Source: Fennellomyces sp. T-0311 (Eukaryota; Mucoromycota; Mucoromycetes; Mucorales; Lichtheimiaceae). Taken from it: a stretch of DNA of 28,363 bases. The notes under the pieces are model-generated. The model was not told the DNA's origin. It saw only the letters and a list, made by a program, of their open reading frames with translations, and did not search any database. Below are positions 10,767 to 21,379 of this stretch, one piece after another. The translations under genes and the position numbers were made by a program. Where the stretch lies: positions 1 to 28,363 of the forward strand of contig JALLLT010000118.1 of assembly GCA_025266875.1 (NCBI GenBank), written 5' to 3'. Numbering within the stretch: the first letter of the stretch is position 1; the number at the start of each line of letters is the position of its first letter.

Positions 10767-11855
10767 AAATTTTGGACATACTTGTTGACATTTATCAAGT
10801 GCAGCGGATTTGCAGTTCTTATAACCATAAATCCGTAGGCAAAGTGTCTCGTAACACGGATAATAACCTCAAATTTGGTAAACGGCCATCCAACACAACG
10901 AACACACCAGGCGATGTGGTATCCAAGGTACTAACTTGTCGGTACTACCGGGTAAACATATTGCGATATTCAACAATTAGTAGAGGCAGGTAAGTGACGA
11001 GACTCAAGTAATGACTGATTTATTTCGTATGTTGAATCATCACTTTAAATAATAAAAGCTTATTCTCGAGGGGTTGGATCATTGACATGGTTGTAAGGCA
11101 CATGAACCGCTGTGGTAACCAGGGTTATGTGGGTTTCACTAAGATAGGCAAGGTTATTACAATGAACGCATGTCAAGACAGGGGTGTGGCTGTAGATCGG
11201 AAAATTAAAGTAACCTGCTGTCAATAAGCAAACAAGGGTAAATGATGCATAAGCCATAATCAAGTTGTGGATACAACACGTATGACGGTACCTGAATAAT
11301 ACATTGACAGCCTTCCGCATGAGTAGATCCTCCAAAAAGTCTAGAAACGTCGCCGTGTCGGCTATACAATATGGCATTCTCCCGGCCACAGCTATTTGAT
11401 CATGAGTTTTATCTCAAGCAATATAAATAGAGCGAATCGTTAAGGTATTAAAGATATTCGATTCTCTCAGAACTTACCGTTTTGCTGATCAATTCTTTTC
11501 TTACCACAGACGACTCGGCTATACACTCTCCTGCATCGGCCCAAGATCAACCATCACCACGATTTTCATCTGTTAGCACCAGTAAACCGAGGAACACCCG
11601 ATCAGATGCATCCCTCAACCTGTGTCAATAACCGACCCACCCTAGCAAAACGTACAGCAACGCTAAACACAGATCGGCGTCCCAGTGTAGCACCTATACC
11701 CAAAGAAATAATCGAGAATCTAGACAATCGGTTGCAGCAACAACACGTAGGAACGAATAGATAATGATATTCCACTGAGCTCTTTCGTAAGTTGCATAAT
11801 ATCATCTTCGCAGCCAACACCATCGGCTAATATGCCTGTAGACCCGGACCACTAG
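10767..11855. other. Interval without a supported gene
   Basis: A TATAAATAGAG box (~11,428) precedes two short Ser/Pro/Thr-rich plus-strand frames, 11,509-11,628 (starting after an acceptor-like ACCACAG) and 11,607-11,763 (51 codons ending NRLQQQHVGTNR). These could be exons of a small gene or chance. The 109-codon minus-strand frame 11,060-11,389 is Cys/His-rich but matches nothing I know. No repeats are seen until the satellite begins. Confidence 0.3.
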
Positions 11856-12438
11856 CGTTAAGACCAGGAACAGTAGTTTGTAGACTTGAAACACTAGTGT
11901 GTAGACCAGGATCAGTAGTTTATGGACCCTGAACAGTAGTTTGTAGACCCGGAACAGTAGCTTTAAGACCCGGAACAGTAGCTTTAAGACCAGGATCAGT
12001 AGCTTTAAGATCAGGAACAGTAGTTTGTAGACCCGGAACAGTAGTTTATGGACCAGGAACAGTAGCTTGTAAACCCGGAACAGTTGCTTTAAGACCAGGA
12101 ACAGTAGTTTGTAGACCCGGAACAGTAGCTTGTAGACCCGGAACAGTAGCTTTAAGGTCAGTAACAGTAGTTTGTAGACCCGGAACAGTAGCTTTAAGAC
12201 CAGGAACAGTAGCTTGTAGACCCGGAACAGTAGCTTTAAGACCAGGAACTGTAGTTTGTAGACCCGGAACAGTAGCTTTAAGACTAGGAATAGTAGTTTG
12301 TAGACCAAGAACAGTAGTTTGTAGACCAGGAACAGTAGTTTATGGCCCAGGAATAGTAGTTTATGGCCCAGGAACAGTAGTTTGTAAACCCGGAACAGTA
12401 GTTTGTAGACCCGGAACAGTACTTTATGGACCAGGAAC
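11856..12438 (-). repeat. 21-bp satellite, minus-oriented arm (~28 units)
   Basis: Head-to-tail units which, read on the minus strand, are GTTCCTGGTCTACAAACTACT and GTTCCGGGTCTTAAAGCTACT variants. Edge units at 11,856-11,930 are the most diverged, typical of array margins. Orientation flips at about 12,439, making a 0.58-kb inverted repeat with the adjacent plus arm. Translated on the minus strand it gives a 168-codon chain of VYKLLFL/VLKLLFR heptapeptides; I regard this as a consequence of the 21-bp period. Confidence 0.95.
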
Positions 12439-12439
12439 T

Positions 12440-13732
12440 GTTCTGGGTCTACAAACTACTGTTCCTGGTCCATAAACTACTGTTCCTGATCTTAAAGCTA
12501 CTGTTCCAAGTCTACAAACTACTGTTCCGGGTCTACAAACTACTGTTCCTGGTCTTAAAGCAACTGTTCCGGGTCTACAAGCTACTGTTCCGGGTCTACA
12601 AACTACTGTTCCTGGTCTACAAACTACTATTCCTGGTCTTAAAGCTACTGATCCTGGTCTTAAAGCTACTGTTCCCGGTCTTAAAGCTACTGTTCCGGGT
12701 CTTAAAGCTACTGTTTCTGGTCTACAAGCTACTGTTCCGGGTCTACAAACTACTGTTCCTGGGCCATAAACTACTATTCCTGGGCCATAAACTACTGTTC
12801 CGGGTCTTAAAGCTACTGTTCCGGGTCTTAAAGCTACTGTTTCTGGTCTACAAACTACTGTTCCTGGTCTTAAAGCTACTGTTCCGGGTCTACAAGCTAC
12901 TGATCCTGGTCTTAAAGCTACTGTTCCTGGTCTTAAAGCTACTGTTCCGGGTCTACAAACTACTGTTCCTGGTCTACAAACTACTATTCCTGGTCTTAAA
13001 GCTACTGTTCCGGGTCTTAAAGCTACTGTTTCTGGTCTACAAGCTACTGTTCCGGGTCTACAAACTACTGTTCTTGGTCCATAAACTACTGTTCCTGGTC
13101 TACAAACTACTATTCCTGGTCTTAAAGCTACTGATCCTGGTCTTAAAGCTACTGTTCCCGGTCTTAAAGCTACTGTTCCGGGTCTTAAAGCTACTGTTTC
13201 TGGTCTACAAGCTACTGTTCCAGGTCTACAAACTACTGTTCCTGGTCCATAAACTACTGTTTCTGGTCTACAAACTACTATTCCTCGTCTTAAAGCTACT
13301 GATCCTGGTCTTAAAGCTACTGTTCCGGGTCTTAAAGCTACTGTTCCGGGTCTACAAACTACTGTTCCTGGTCTTAAAGCTACTGATCCTGGTCTTAAAG
13401 CTACTGTTCTGGGTCTTAAAGCTACTGTTCCGGGTCTTAAAGCTACTGTTCCTGGTCTATAAACTACTGTTCCTGGTCTACAAACTACTGTTCTTGGTCT
13501 ACAAACTACTATTCCTAGTCTTAAAGCTACTGTTCTGGGTCTACAAACTACTGCTCCGGGTCTTAAAGCTACTGTTCCGGGTCTACAAGCTACTGTTCCT
13601 GGTCCATAAACTACTGTTCCTGATCTTAAAGCTACTGTTTCGGGTCTACAAGCTACTGTTCTGGGTCTACAAACTACTGTTCCTGGTCTTAAAGCAACTG
13701 TTCCGGGTCTACAAGCTACTGTTCCGAGTCTA
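12440..13732 (+). repeat. 21-bp satellite, plus-oriented arm (~62 units)
   Basis: Plus-oriented units of the same satellite. Main variants: TCTACAAACTACTGTTCCTGG, TCTTAAAGCTACTGTTCCGGG, TCTACAAGCTACTGTTCCGGG and a CCATAAACTACT form. A block of units recurs at an offset of 483 bp (23 units; compare 12,627 with 13,110), so a higher-order repeat exists. One frame stays open for more than 430 codons. The arm stops exactly at the Plavaka insertion and resumes in phase at 19,643. Confidence 0.95.
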
Positions 13733-13742
13733 CATCGGAAAA
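13731..13742. repeat. Left TA duplication and terminal inverted repeat of the Plavaka element
   Basis: TA followed by CATCGGAAAA. It matches the inverted sequence at 19,633-19,644 perfectly for 12 bases including the TA. Beyond 10 bp the ends diverge except for AGGAGC. Confidence 0.85.
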
Positions 13743-14082
13743 TTACTCAGAGCCCAGGAGCTTACCGCAGCATACCCCAAGGCACCAGAAGCTTAGAAAG
13801 GGGGACCCCCCTCTCGCGGAGGTGGCAGGATAATTTTAGCTTTTGTTCAGTATTTTGCGCCTTTGGAAAGATACTCAGATGGCGGCAATGAAGGGAATCA
13901 TATTTGACACTCCAAACCTTGTAGGTTTACTGTGGTTCTTTTTCCTCTCCTGGAGTGTTTAGGAGCCTTTGAGTTTGATATGATTACCAGTATCTGTTAT
14001 TCGCTAATGACCTTTTATATTTGTTGCTGTCCTATATACTACTATGCTGCTTACATGCCACTTACGACCTCAAACATAATCA

Positions 14083-15655
14083 CTATTCATCGTCAGTATC
14101 ACGGCTATATATGGGTCGCCCGTCCTCCGACTCTTCTTCCTCCGATTCTTCTTCCTCCGACTCTTCTTCATCCGATTTTTCTTCATCTGATTCTTCTTCA
14201 TCCGACTCTTCTTCGTCAAACTGCTCATCATCGAGCTGTTCTTCGTCCAATTGTTTTTTGTCCAACTGTTCTTCACCATATTGCTCATTGTCGAGCTGTT
14301 CATTTGTCACCTGTTTTGCATGTGGGTATTCATCTGATTGTAACAAAGAGTCTTCGATCGAATCAATAGGCCCAAACAAATCAAGTGCAGAGCGTTGTGC
14401 CAGGCGACAGCCCTTCCGTTTGATCACACCTGCTGTAATGAATCTCTCGATCGCCGTCCAGTCAATCATTTTGCCCATCTCGCCCTCAGATGAAAGCATG
14501 TCCTCATACAAATAATCCCAATCTGACCCGCCTGAGAAGGTTGAGCCTCCCGATCCCGCTTCAACGAGTTCACTTCGTGCAATCTTGGCGATCCGGTATT
14601 TCATCTACAATATTTTGATGAGTGCCTTGGGCATGATAACTTAATTATATTACCATTAACGTTATCAAAGATATCGTATATCTGTTGATAGTCTCAGGGA
14701 ACGGCTTCAAACGGGCTGGACCTCCAGCAGTGTTCAGAAGCGTGGCGCAGATGCAATCGATAATGGCTTGTGAGTACAAAAAGGGCGTTCTGAGCTCCAT
14801 GTCCCGGCGTGCAAATCTGGGAAGAATCATGAGCTGTGTATAGATAAAGTATACAATTCTTTTACCTGTTATTCTTAAGCAGATGGGCACAAATGTCTTG
14901 ATCCTTTTCCAAATGGAGTCCAGAGAGAAGTCGCCTAACCTCACCAAAGTACTGCCGAAGCCAGTCATGTACACCAGAGTGCAAGGAAGTGCGACGCGCT
15001 CCATGGATTCTTGTGAACTAAAAAAGGGTTAGACCTACCACACTAAATACTTGTAAATTACCCGTACTGAATCCAGTAGTTCATTGTCGATCGGGTGAGT
15101 TTCACTTGTACCCTTGATCTCGTTGACTATCTTCACACAGGCAAGACGATATTCCTCAGGTGACGGAAACGCGTTCTCAATATAGCAGTGCTGAGCGATG
15201 GCCACCTGAAAGCGCTCATACTCATCAGTTCTTTTCTGGATTCTGAGAATGGGAAGATGTCTTGAGAAGAAAAGTTAGATCAGTTCAAAATTGTACCCAA
15301 CGACTTGGTGGTGACTTTACTCTTGCACAACTGGCATTGGTTGGCGCTGTTGATCACTAAACAGAAAGCACTTCAACGCTTATATTTTCTCAGCCTAGTA
15401 TGGCACCTACCGTTGAGAGTTATTGGCGGCTTGCTTCACACGTCTAAAAAGTATACATTCGTCATAATCTAGGCAGTAGTAACACGATCAAGAAGGTAAC
15501 CTTTTTGTTTTAACTTTTCTCTTCATTCTCGTGTCGTTGCTCATATCACGTAATAAAGGAAACTCCTTCGTAATGTCTTTCTCCTTGGTTGTGCTTGAAT
15601 TGCTGCCCTTTCTAAGTGTCATACTGGCAGATTTCGACGGTGCGCGTTTACCCAT
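14083..15655 (-). CDS. Plavaka companion protein, 419 aa, DUF6532-like (tentative)
   Basis: Seven exons joined by GT-AG introns of 44-60 nt, all in phase: 15655-15501, 15443-15411, 15356-15321, 15260-15062, 15017-14866, 14816-14654, 14604-14083. Basic N-terminus (MGKRAPSKS...RMKRKVKTKRR), then an alpha-rich middle (DEYERFQVAIAQHCYIENAF; GARRTSLHSGVHDWLRQYFG; DICAHLLKNNRFARRDMELR; RTPFLYSQAIIDCICATLL), then a region around SDWDYLYEDMLSSEGEMG and a very acidic Glu/Ser/Asp tail of about 75 residues. The LLKNNRF...TPFLYSQAIID pattern recalls the fungal DUF6532 domain, but I could not search. It is divergently paired with the transposase inside the same element, so a role in transposition or target/host interaction is inferred. 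Exons 2 and 3 are tiny (33 and 36 nt), which makes them the weakest joins. Confidence 0.7.
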
Positions 15656-15744
15656 TTGTGTGATGAAGTGAGAAAAAAAAACACTGGTCACACTCTTTTG
15701 CGCTTTTCTTCCTGAGAGTAGGACTTAGCTCACTCTTTCCGAAA
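15656..15744. promoter_or_regulatory. 89-bp shared bidirectional promoter of the Plavaka gene pair
   Basis: Only 89 bp separate the two start codons, which point away from each other. The stretch contains an A-run/T-rich core and CTCACTCTTTCC-like pyrimidine tracts but no clear TATA box. Co-expression of the two proteins is inferred from the arrangement. Confidence 0.6.
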
Positions 15745-18700
15745 ATGTCGCTGTCACTTCACTGTTGTCCATTCCGAGAGTGTTATGGAAAGGCTCCATT
15801 TGCAAAGCAATCAGATCTTCACGGACACATACGAAAAAAGCATGAAGGGTTGCCCATTCCGGCTTTCGGATCTGCACGCACATTTATTTGTAATGAACCA
15901 GTCGTATCTACACAACGTAATAAGCAACAACATGAAGTACAAGATCTTCATAACACTAGTGAGGCCCTCGATCATGAACCCGAGAACTTTGATTTCGATT
16001 ATGGCGGCAATCATATTGACATGGTGATCGATTCTGTTGAAATATCTCGTGAACTCAGTGACACTGAAACTGTGCCTGAGAACTTGGTATATAAAAGGGG
16101 TGAGTATATACGTTTTACTGGCAGCACATGCAGTATATACTTATGTGATATAACTTGAAATGTATAGTTGAAGTTGGCATGCTGACTGTATACAAAGAAG
16201 GCAAACAGCAAAACTTTAACAACACTTTATCTAAAGGTGAGCGTAGGATTGCACAGGTTGCGGTTAACGCGAACTTATCAAAAAGCCAGTATAAAGAGTA
16301 AGTACTTAATAATGACATCCCGATCTCTAAAGCTTGTTTACTAACACCGCGATTCAGAGTATATGATGTCGTTCAATCAATCGCCGATGAAGTGTATGAG
16401 ACAGGCTCAATGGTGGAGGACCGGTTTTCTACTTGGGATGGGTTGCAAAATCATTTGAACAAAAGTACTGACGGCGCCCGTGTCTTAATTGTAAGTTGTC
16501 TTATAACCAATTTTACTGAATGATATCATCATCTTTAATAACTATCTTTTAAGCCATTCAAGGTAGAACATATTAACCTCGACGAGGTGGTCGACTTCCC
16601 ACAAAAACACATACATCAGTTTTCGGAAGCAATGGGTGACATCATACTAGTGTATCGTGATATATTTGAGCTGGCACAACGTCTTTTCAGCCATCCCCTG
16701 TTTGCTGATGTGATGACCACACGACCTATCATAGCGACTCGTGGCAAAGACCGGGTATACAATGACATCCACAGCGCCAACTGGTGGCACCATTTGCAAG
16801 TATGCTGTAGTATATTTAAAGTTTATGAACACATAATTGAATTTTTACATGTTCATTACTAGGAATCGGTAGCACCCAATGGGGAGACGATTTTGGCTCT
16901 AATGCTGGCTTCGGACCAGACCGTAATAACTAGCAACCAACGCAACAATGCATGGCCGCTGTACCTTAAACTTGGTGAGTGATGTACGTGGTATTTTCAA
17001 TAGTATAATAAATTCTAATCAGACAACAATCAGGCAACATACCCCTCGAGTATCGTGACAAAGATTCGAATAAAGGACACCGACTCTTGGCGCATTTACC
17101 GGTTATAGAAAACAAGCAGTTTTCAAAAGCATCTTGGTTTCGACAAGCCAAGCAAGCTATTTATCATCATTGCTTGCAAAGGATACTGGAGCCTTTTTCC
17201 AAATACAAGTATGTTAGGATAAGATGAAGTATTGCCAGGAATGTTTAGCGTAGATATTTTTACAGATCGTATGAAATGGTTGGTCCTCATGGAAATCGTT
17301 ATGTCTGTATACCTGCATTGTGTACTTATACGGCTGATTTGGTGGAACAGTAAGTTATAATTTTATTACTTGCTGAAAATGTACTTAAGTCCTTGTACTG
17401 TTTAGACATCTCCTAACACTAACAAAGAGTGGAATGACTGAACGTGCTTGCCCTCGGTGCTATACCAAGACTTGCGAATTTCACAAGTTTTGTGACAACC
17501 CTAAACTACGGACAAATGAAGAAATGATCATGCAGTACAATCACGCCAAAGCACTTGTCCAGAATAAGCAATCGAAGATTGCTAAAGATTTACTAAAAAA
17601 GTATTCCATCAACCTCGTGAAAGTAAGTGTTATTCAAGAGATTTATAATGATTATACCGGAAAATTAAAAAGGACCTACGAAAATGTATTACTGCTTATA
17701 GAATGCATTTTGGTCACTTCCAAATGATCGGTTTGACATCTATTCCTCATTGGTAGTTGACGACCTCCATCAGCTCGGGGGTGTTTACTCTCATATTCTG
17801 GAATTTGTGGAAGATATGATTGGAGAGCGGTCAGATGCCAAGAAAGCTATAGCTGAAATAAACAAACGGTAAGAAATCAGAGGTACTGACTCTTATTCCA
17901 CAGATAAGTGCTGACACTGTTTATAGAGCTCGCACACTCCCGGTATACAGAAATCTACGACGTTTTAACAAAGGTATTTTGGCTTCATACCTGAAGAATC
18001 CGTCGTTTACAGAATTAAAAAGTAACATGGCAGTAAGTAGCCCAAGATAATACCGGAGTATTTTTGTAACTGACTTTCATAGGTGATTTTACCATGTATT
18101 TACGATTATATCGATCCGCGAGCTGCTGGTTGCATTAGGAAGTTTCTTGATTTCTTTATCCAATGCACTGGATCAGAATACAGAGAGTCGGATTTAGAGG
18201 CTCTGGAGCAGACTTTAAAAGAGTACTACGATTATTGTCCAGTATTTGAAAAGTATTCTGAGGTATTAAGATCAATTGAAGATAACACTGCTTACAACTA
18301 ACGATGCTTTGCTAAGAGTAATATGAAGTTTCCAAAGCAACATATGCTTACAAAATACGTCAGTGATATACGAGAATATGGAGCAGTCAAGGGATACTCG
18401 ACAAATCAAAGCGAACATCAACATATTGCGAACGCCAAAACTCCTGCCAAACGCACAAATAACCGTTGGGATTTAATTGTCCAGGTATCATTTGGTAAAG
18501 TAATATGGCTACTTCTAAGCAACGAATTATTTCTGTATAGATGGCCCGACGCATAGAAATGAGCGATGCTATTTTCGATAGCAACGAATTTGTGAATCCA
18601 ATTCAACCGGAAGCTGCATTCGTTGATCCAAAAAGTTTCGTAGCAACCTATGAACTATCATCACTGGTTCCAGCATTTTATACGATTGAGAATATTCATG

Positions 18701-19320
18701 CATCACTAAGCAGCACAATTGGTGTGAATTTCAAGGCACTTGTATCTGCGTTCCTCGATACCGAGGTGGAAGGAAATCGTAGCACCAAGAAGTACAAAAA
18801 GATGCCGCACTTGGATTGTGACCAACTGGAAGTTTACCAAACATTATCAATCACTGACTACGACACGAGTGGTAAACAGATAGAAGACAAAGTCCTTGCG
18901 CACGATCTTTACCATGGAAATCGTCGTAAAGACTTTGTGCTACTGGAGACCAAGGCGTCAGACGGATCAACAGAACTAATCTATGCACAAGCTCAGATGT
19001 TTTTGAGAATGCTATATAAGCAGACTATCTTTGATTTGTGTTTGGCACAGCGGTTCACTGCACTCAAAAAGCCTCATCTAACTGGTCTTGAGCCCGTCGC
19101 TCCAGCGTCAGAACTCACCTACCATGGCATGTTTCTTGTACCAGTGAAAAGTATCATGCGTTCGATACACATCGTACCTGACTTCGCAACACAAACTACA
19201 GATGGCTCGTACAGGCAATACTTGGTGAATTGTGACACTGATTTGCACGCATGGATTCATTGCAAAGGTCGGCTCCCGAAACTCATTCATAAGAAAGGCA
19301 AACCGTGTACAAAGAAATAA
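15745..19320 (+). CDS. Plavaka-type CMC transposase, 950 aa, intact
   Basis: Thirteen exons, all junctions in phase: 15745-16099, 16168-16297, 16358-16490, 16554-16799, 16863-16974, 17034-17208, 17266-17349, 17406-17622, 17702-17868, 17927-18032, 18083-18262, 18317-18484, 18541-19320. An N-terminal C2H2 finger (C8, C13, H28, H33) is typical of the family. The RNase H-like core follows: LASDQTVITS (D306) with NNAWPLYLKLGNIP; YTADLVEQHLL (D408) and the knuckle ACPRC (C427/C430) with C435/H438; FDIYSSLVVDDLHQLGGVYS; PVYRNLRRFNKGI; GYSTNQSEHQHIANAK (E668). The C-terminal SIMRSIHIVPDF and VNCDTDLHAWI blocks also match the family. No stop or frameshift in any exon. The stop codon overlaps an AATAAA polyadenylation signal. 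An alternative acceptor at 17,022 would shift the frame and is rejected. Confidence 0.9.
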
Positions 19321-19632
19321 AAAAGGTCATTTTGTCTATTCTAAATCATCTAAAATTGTATATGATTTTCTGTTTCGTATTTTCGATATTTTAGAGCTCT
19401 TATAAAGCAGTAAAAGATTCTTGCGAATCTGGGAAGGCACTAGAATATTTTTTGCTCTTCTTTCTATGTCTTGCGGGTTTGCCAAATATTTTTATTAACT
19501 CCTGTTTACTGCGACATTAGCAAATGTCTTAGTGACCTTCACGACCTTCCTTAGCTTTTCCGGGGTCAGAAATATTATCCCAAGGTTATAAATCTGCTCA
19601 TCGATTACAAACGCTCCTAAAGGTTAAATCAC

Positions 19633-19644
19633 TTTTCCGATGTA
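19633..19644. repeat. Right terminal inverted repeat and TA duplication of the Plavaka element
   Basis: TTTTCCGATG followed by TA, the exact inverse of the left end. The next bases, CAAACTACTG, are the continuation of the satellite unit interrupted at 13,732. Confidence 0.85.
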
Positions 19645-20006
19645 CAAACTACTGTTCCTGGTCTATAAAGTACTGTTCCTGGTCTACAAACTACTATTCC
19701 TGGTCTTAAAGCTACTGTTCCGGGTCTACAAGCTACTGATCCTGGTCTTAAAGCTACTGTTCCTGATCTTAAAGCTACTGTTCCGGGTCTACAAACTACT
19801 GTTCCTGGTCTTAAAGCTACTGTTCCGGGTCTACAAACTAGTATTCCTGGTCTTAAAGCTACTGTTCCTGGTCTTAAAGCTACTGTTCCTGGTCCATAAA
19901 CTACAGTTCTTGGTCTACAAACTACTGTTCCGGGTCTACAAACTACTGTTCCTGGTCTTAAAGCTACTGTGCCTGGTCTATAAACTACTGTTCCGGGTCT
20001 ATGTTA
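19643..20006 (+). repeat. 21-bp satellite, distal part of the plus arm (~17 units)
   Basis: Same orientation, unit variants and phase as 12,440-13,732, from which it was separated by the Plavaka insertion. It ends at GGGTCTATGTTAAC near 20,006. A 127-codon open frame (MYKLLFLVYK...) uses the same frame as the left part, so before the insertion the open frame ran on without a break. Confidence 0.95.
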
Positions 20007-20243
20007 ACAAGGTTTACTTTTAATTGCTTGCGCAGCAGACTTGTAATTTATTAACTACCAGCTTAGGATAATAGCAACGCTACCCTTAATTCAATTCAAA
20101 AATGAAGGGAACGTCCACGCAAAAACCCTCGATCTGAACTGGAGAACCTAAGAGGTACGTAATGTTACTTACCGAACCCAGTACTACAGATAGATTAACC
20201 AAAAGTAGGTGAGTATAATCCACCTACTGACAAGACCATCCTA

Positions 20244-21304
20244 ATGCTGCTCGATCACATTCAAGAAACAGGTTGCTCTGCTGCTGCTGGAGGTGGAAAA
20301 TTTGGCGTTGCTAAACGAACTGCTCAACGTTATTGTGCGCGTTATACCAATGGCTATATATATTTGAGAAGCGAGCTCGTTGCTGCCATGAATTAGTGCA
20401 AAAAAGTGGTGTTTACGTTCGAGCATACAGCCTTCCTCGAAAACTTGTACGATAAAGATGCATCTATCATATTGAAAGAAGCCAAATAAGAACTTAAGAA
20501 GCACTTTGATATTGACATCACCCAGAGTGGTCTGCAGAAGCACCTGGTAAAGAAATGTGGGCTTATAATGAAGAAACTAGAGAAAATATCGAAGAAACGA
20601 AATGATCTAGCAACTATTAAAGCATAGATGGTTTGGGCACTGGCACTATCGCACCAAAACATCGACTACATGAAGTGCATTTTTATCGATGAAGCTGGAT
20701 TTAATCTACATATCAAACGAACGTTTGGGCGATTAAAAAGAGGAAAGCTGGCTAAAGCTGTGGTCCCAAAAAACTGAGAAGTAACGACTTCCATTTTGGA
20801 TGTGATTGCTGCGAAGGTCCAGTGCATATTTCCTTAAGGAAGCCGCAAGCAGTTGTTGTAAACAGGAAGACCACTAGTCCAAAGAAGCGAAAAAACAACA
20901 ATGGTCCACAACAAGTGGTCGGCAAGATCGGCACACGAGCTGTGCATTTTCGACTCTTCTTGGAAGAGGTTATGAACGTATTTGTATCTGCTGGTATGCC
21001 TGGAAGGGTCCTTGTAATAGATAACGCCTCTATTTACAAGGCTGATGTAATCCGAATGACTGTGGAATCCTGAGGATTCAAGATTCTATACCTGCCACTG
21101 TATTCTCCATTCTTAAATCCCATTGAAGAATACTGGTTGAAAGTGAAGGCTGGTGTGAAATGTAAAGTTCTGAGCAGTGATAACACGTTAACACCATGTA
21201 TCAAAGCTGCATCTGATCTTGTGACTCTGAAAGACTGCCAAGGATGGATTACGCATGCCATATCGTTTATTCCTAGATGCATTTTAGAAGAGAAAATGCT
21301 GTAG
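20244..21304 (+). pseudogene. Tc1/mariner-IS630-like transposase, five nonsense codons
   Basis: Starts ATG at 20,244 with a helix-turn-helix region (FGVAKRTAQRYCARYTNGY), then HFDITQSGLQKHLVKKCGL-like text, IDEAGFNLHIKRTFGR (first catalytic D, ~20,687), VIDNASIYKADVIR (second D, ~21,018) and LPLYSPFLNPIEEYWLKVKA (third acidic residue, ~21,120). In-frame stops are TAG 20,394, TAA 20,487, TAG 20,625, TGA 20,775 and TGA 21,071. There is a single frame change near 20,815. The rest of the frame is preserved over about 350 codons, so the gene died mainly by point mutation. Two of the stops sit where family members have Arg (PKN*EVTT, ES*GFKILYLP), fitting CGA to TGA. Left terminus not found. Confidence 0.85.
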
Positions 21305-21379
21305 TATCATTTTTTTGGTCGTCATAGTATAAAGTTATGTTGTCAAAAAGAATTCGACATTGTTTTGTAGTATCATGAA

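Larger units (their letters stand above)
13733..19642 (+). mobile_element. Complete Plavaka-type (CMC) DNA transposon, 5,910 bp
   Basis: Ends are the 10-bp inverted repeat CATCGGAAAA (13,733) and TTTTCCGATG (19,642), with a second shared AGGAGC about 13-14 bp further in on both sides. It is flanked by TA at 13,731-13,732 and 19,643-19,644. Deleting the element plus one TA restores a perfect satellite unit (TC-TA-CAAACTACTG), which is strong evidence that these are the true boundaries. Cargo: a divergent gene pair, the transposase (15,745-19,320, +) and a companion (14,083-15,655, -). Both reading frames are intact across all predicted exons, so the copy may be active. The 2-bp TA duplication would fit a CMC element. 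13,743-14,082 and 19,322-19,632 hold no gene. Confidence 0.85.

Noticed and set aside
11060..11389. 109-codon minus-strand frame with scattered Cys/His
   Set aside because: No domain, no context and a composition compatible with a chance frame.
12426..13796. 456-codon open frame, and the 168- and 127-codon frames in the same satellite, as protein genes
   Set aside because: They consist only of 21-bp satellite units; any stop-free frame is repeated by the period. No promoter, intron or non-repeat domain is seen. Kept as a finding, not as a CDS.
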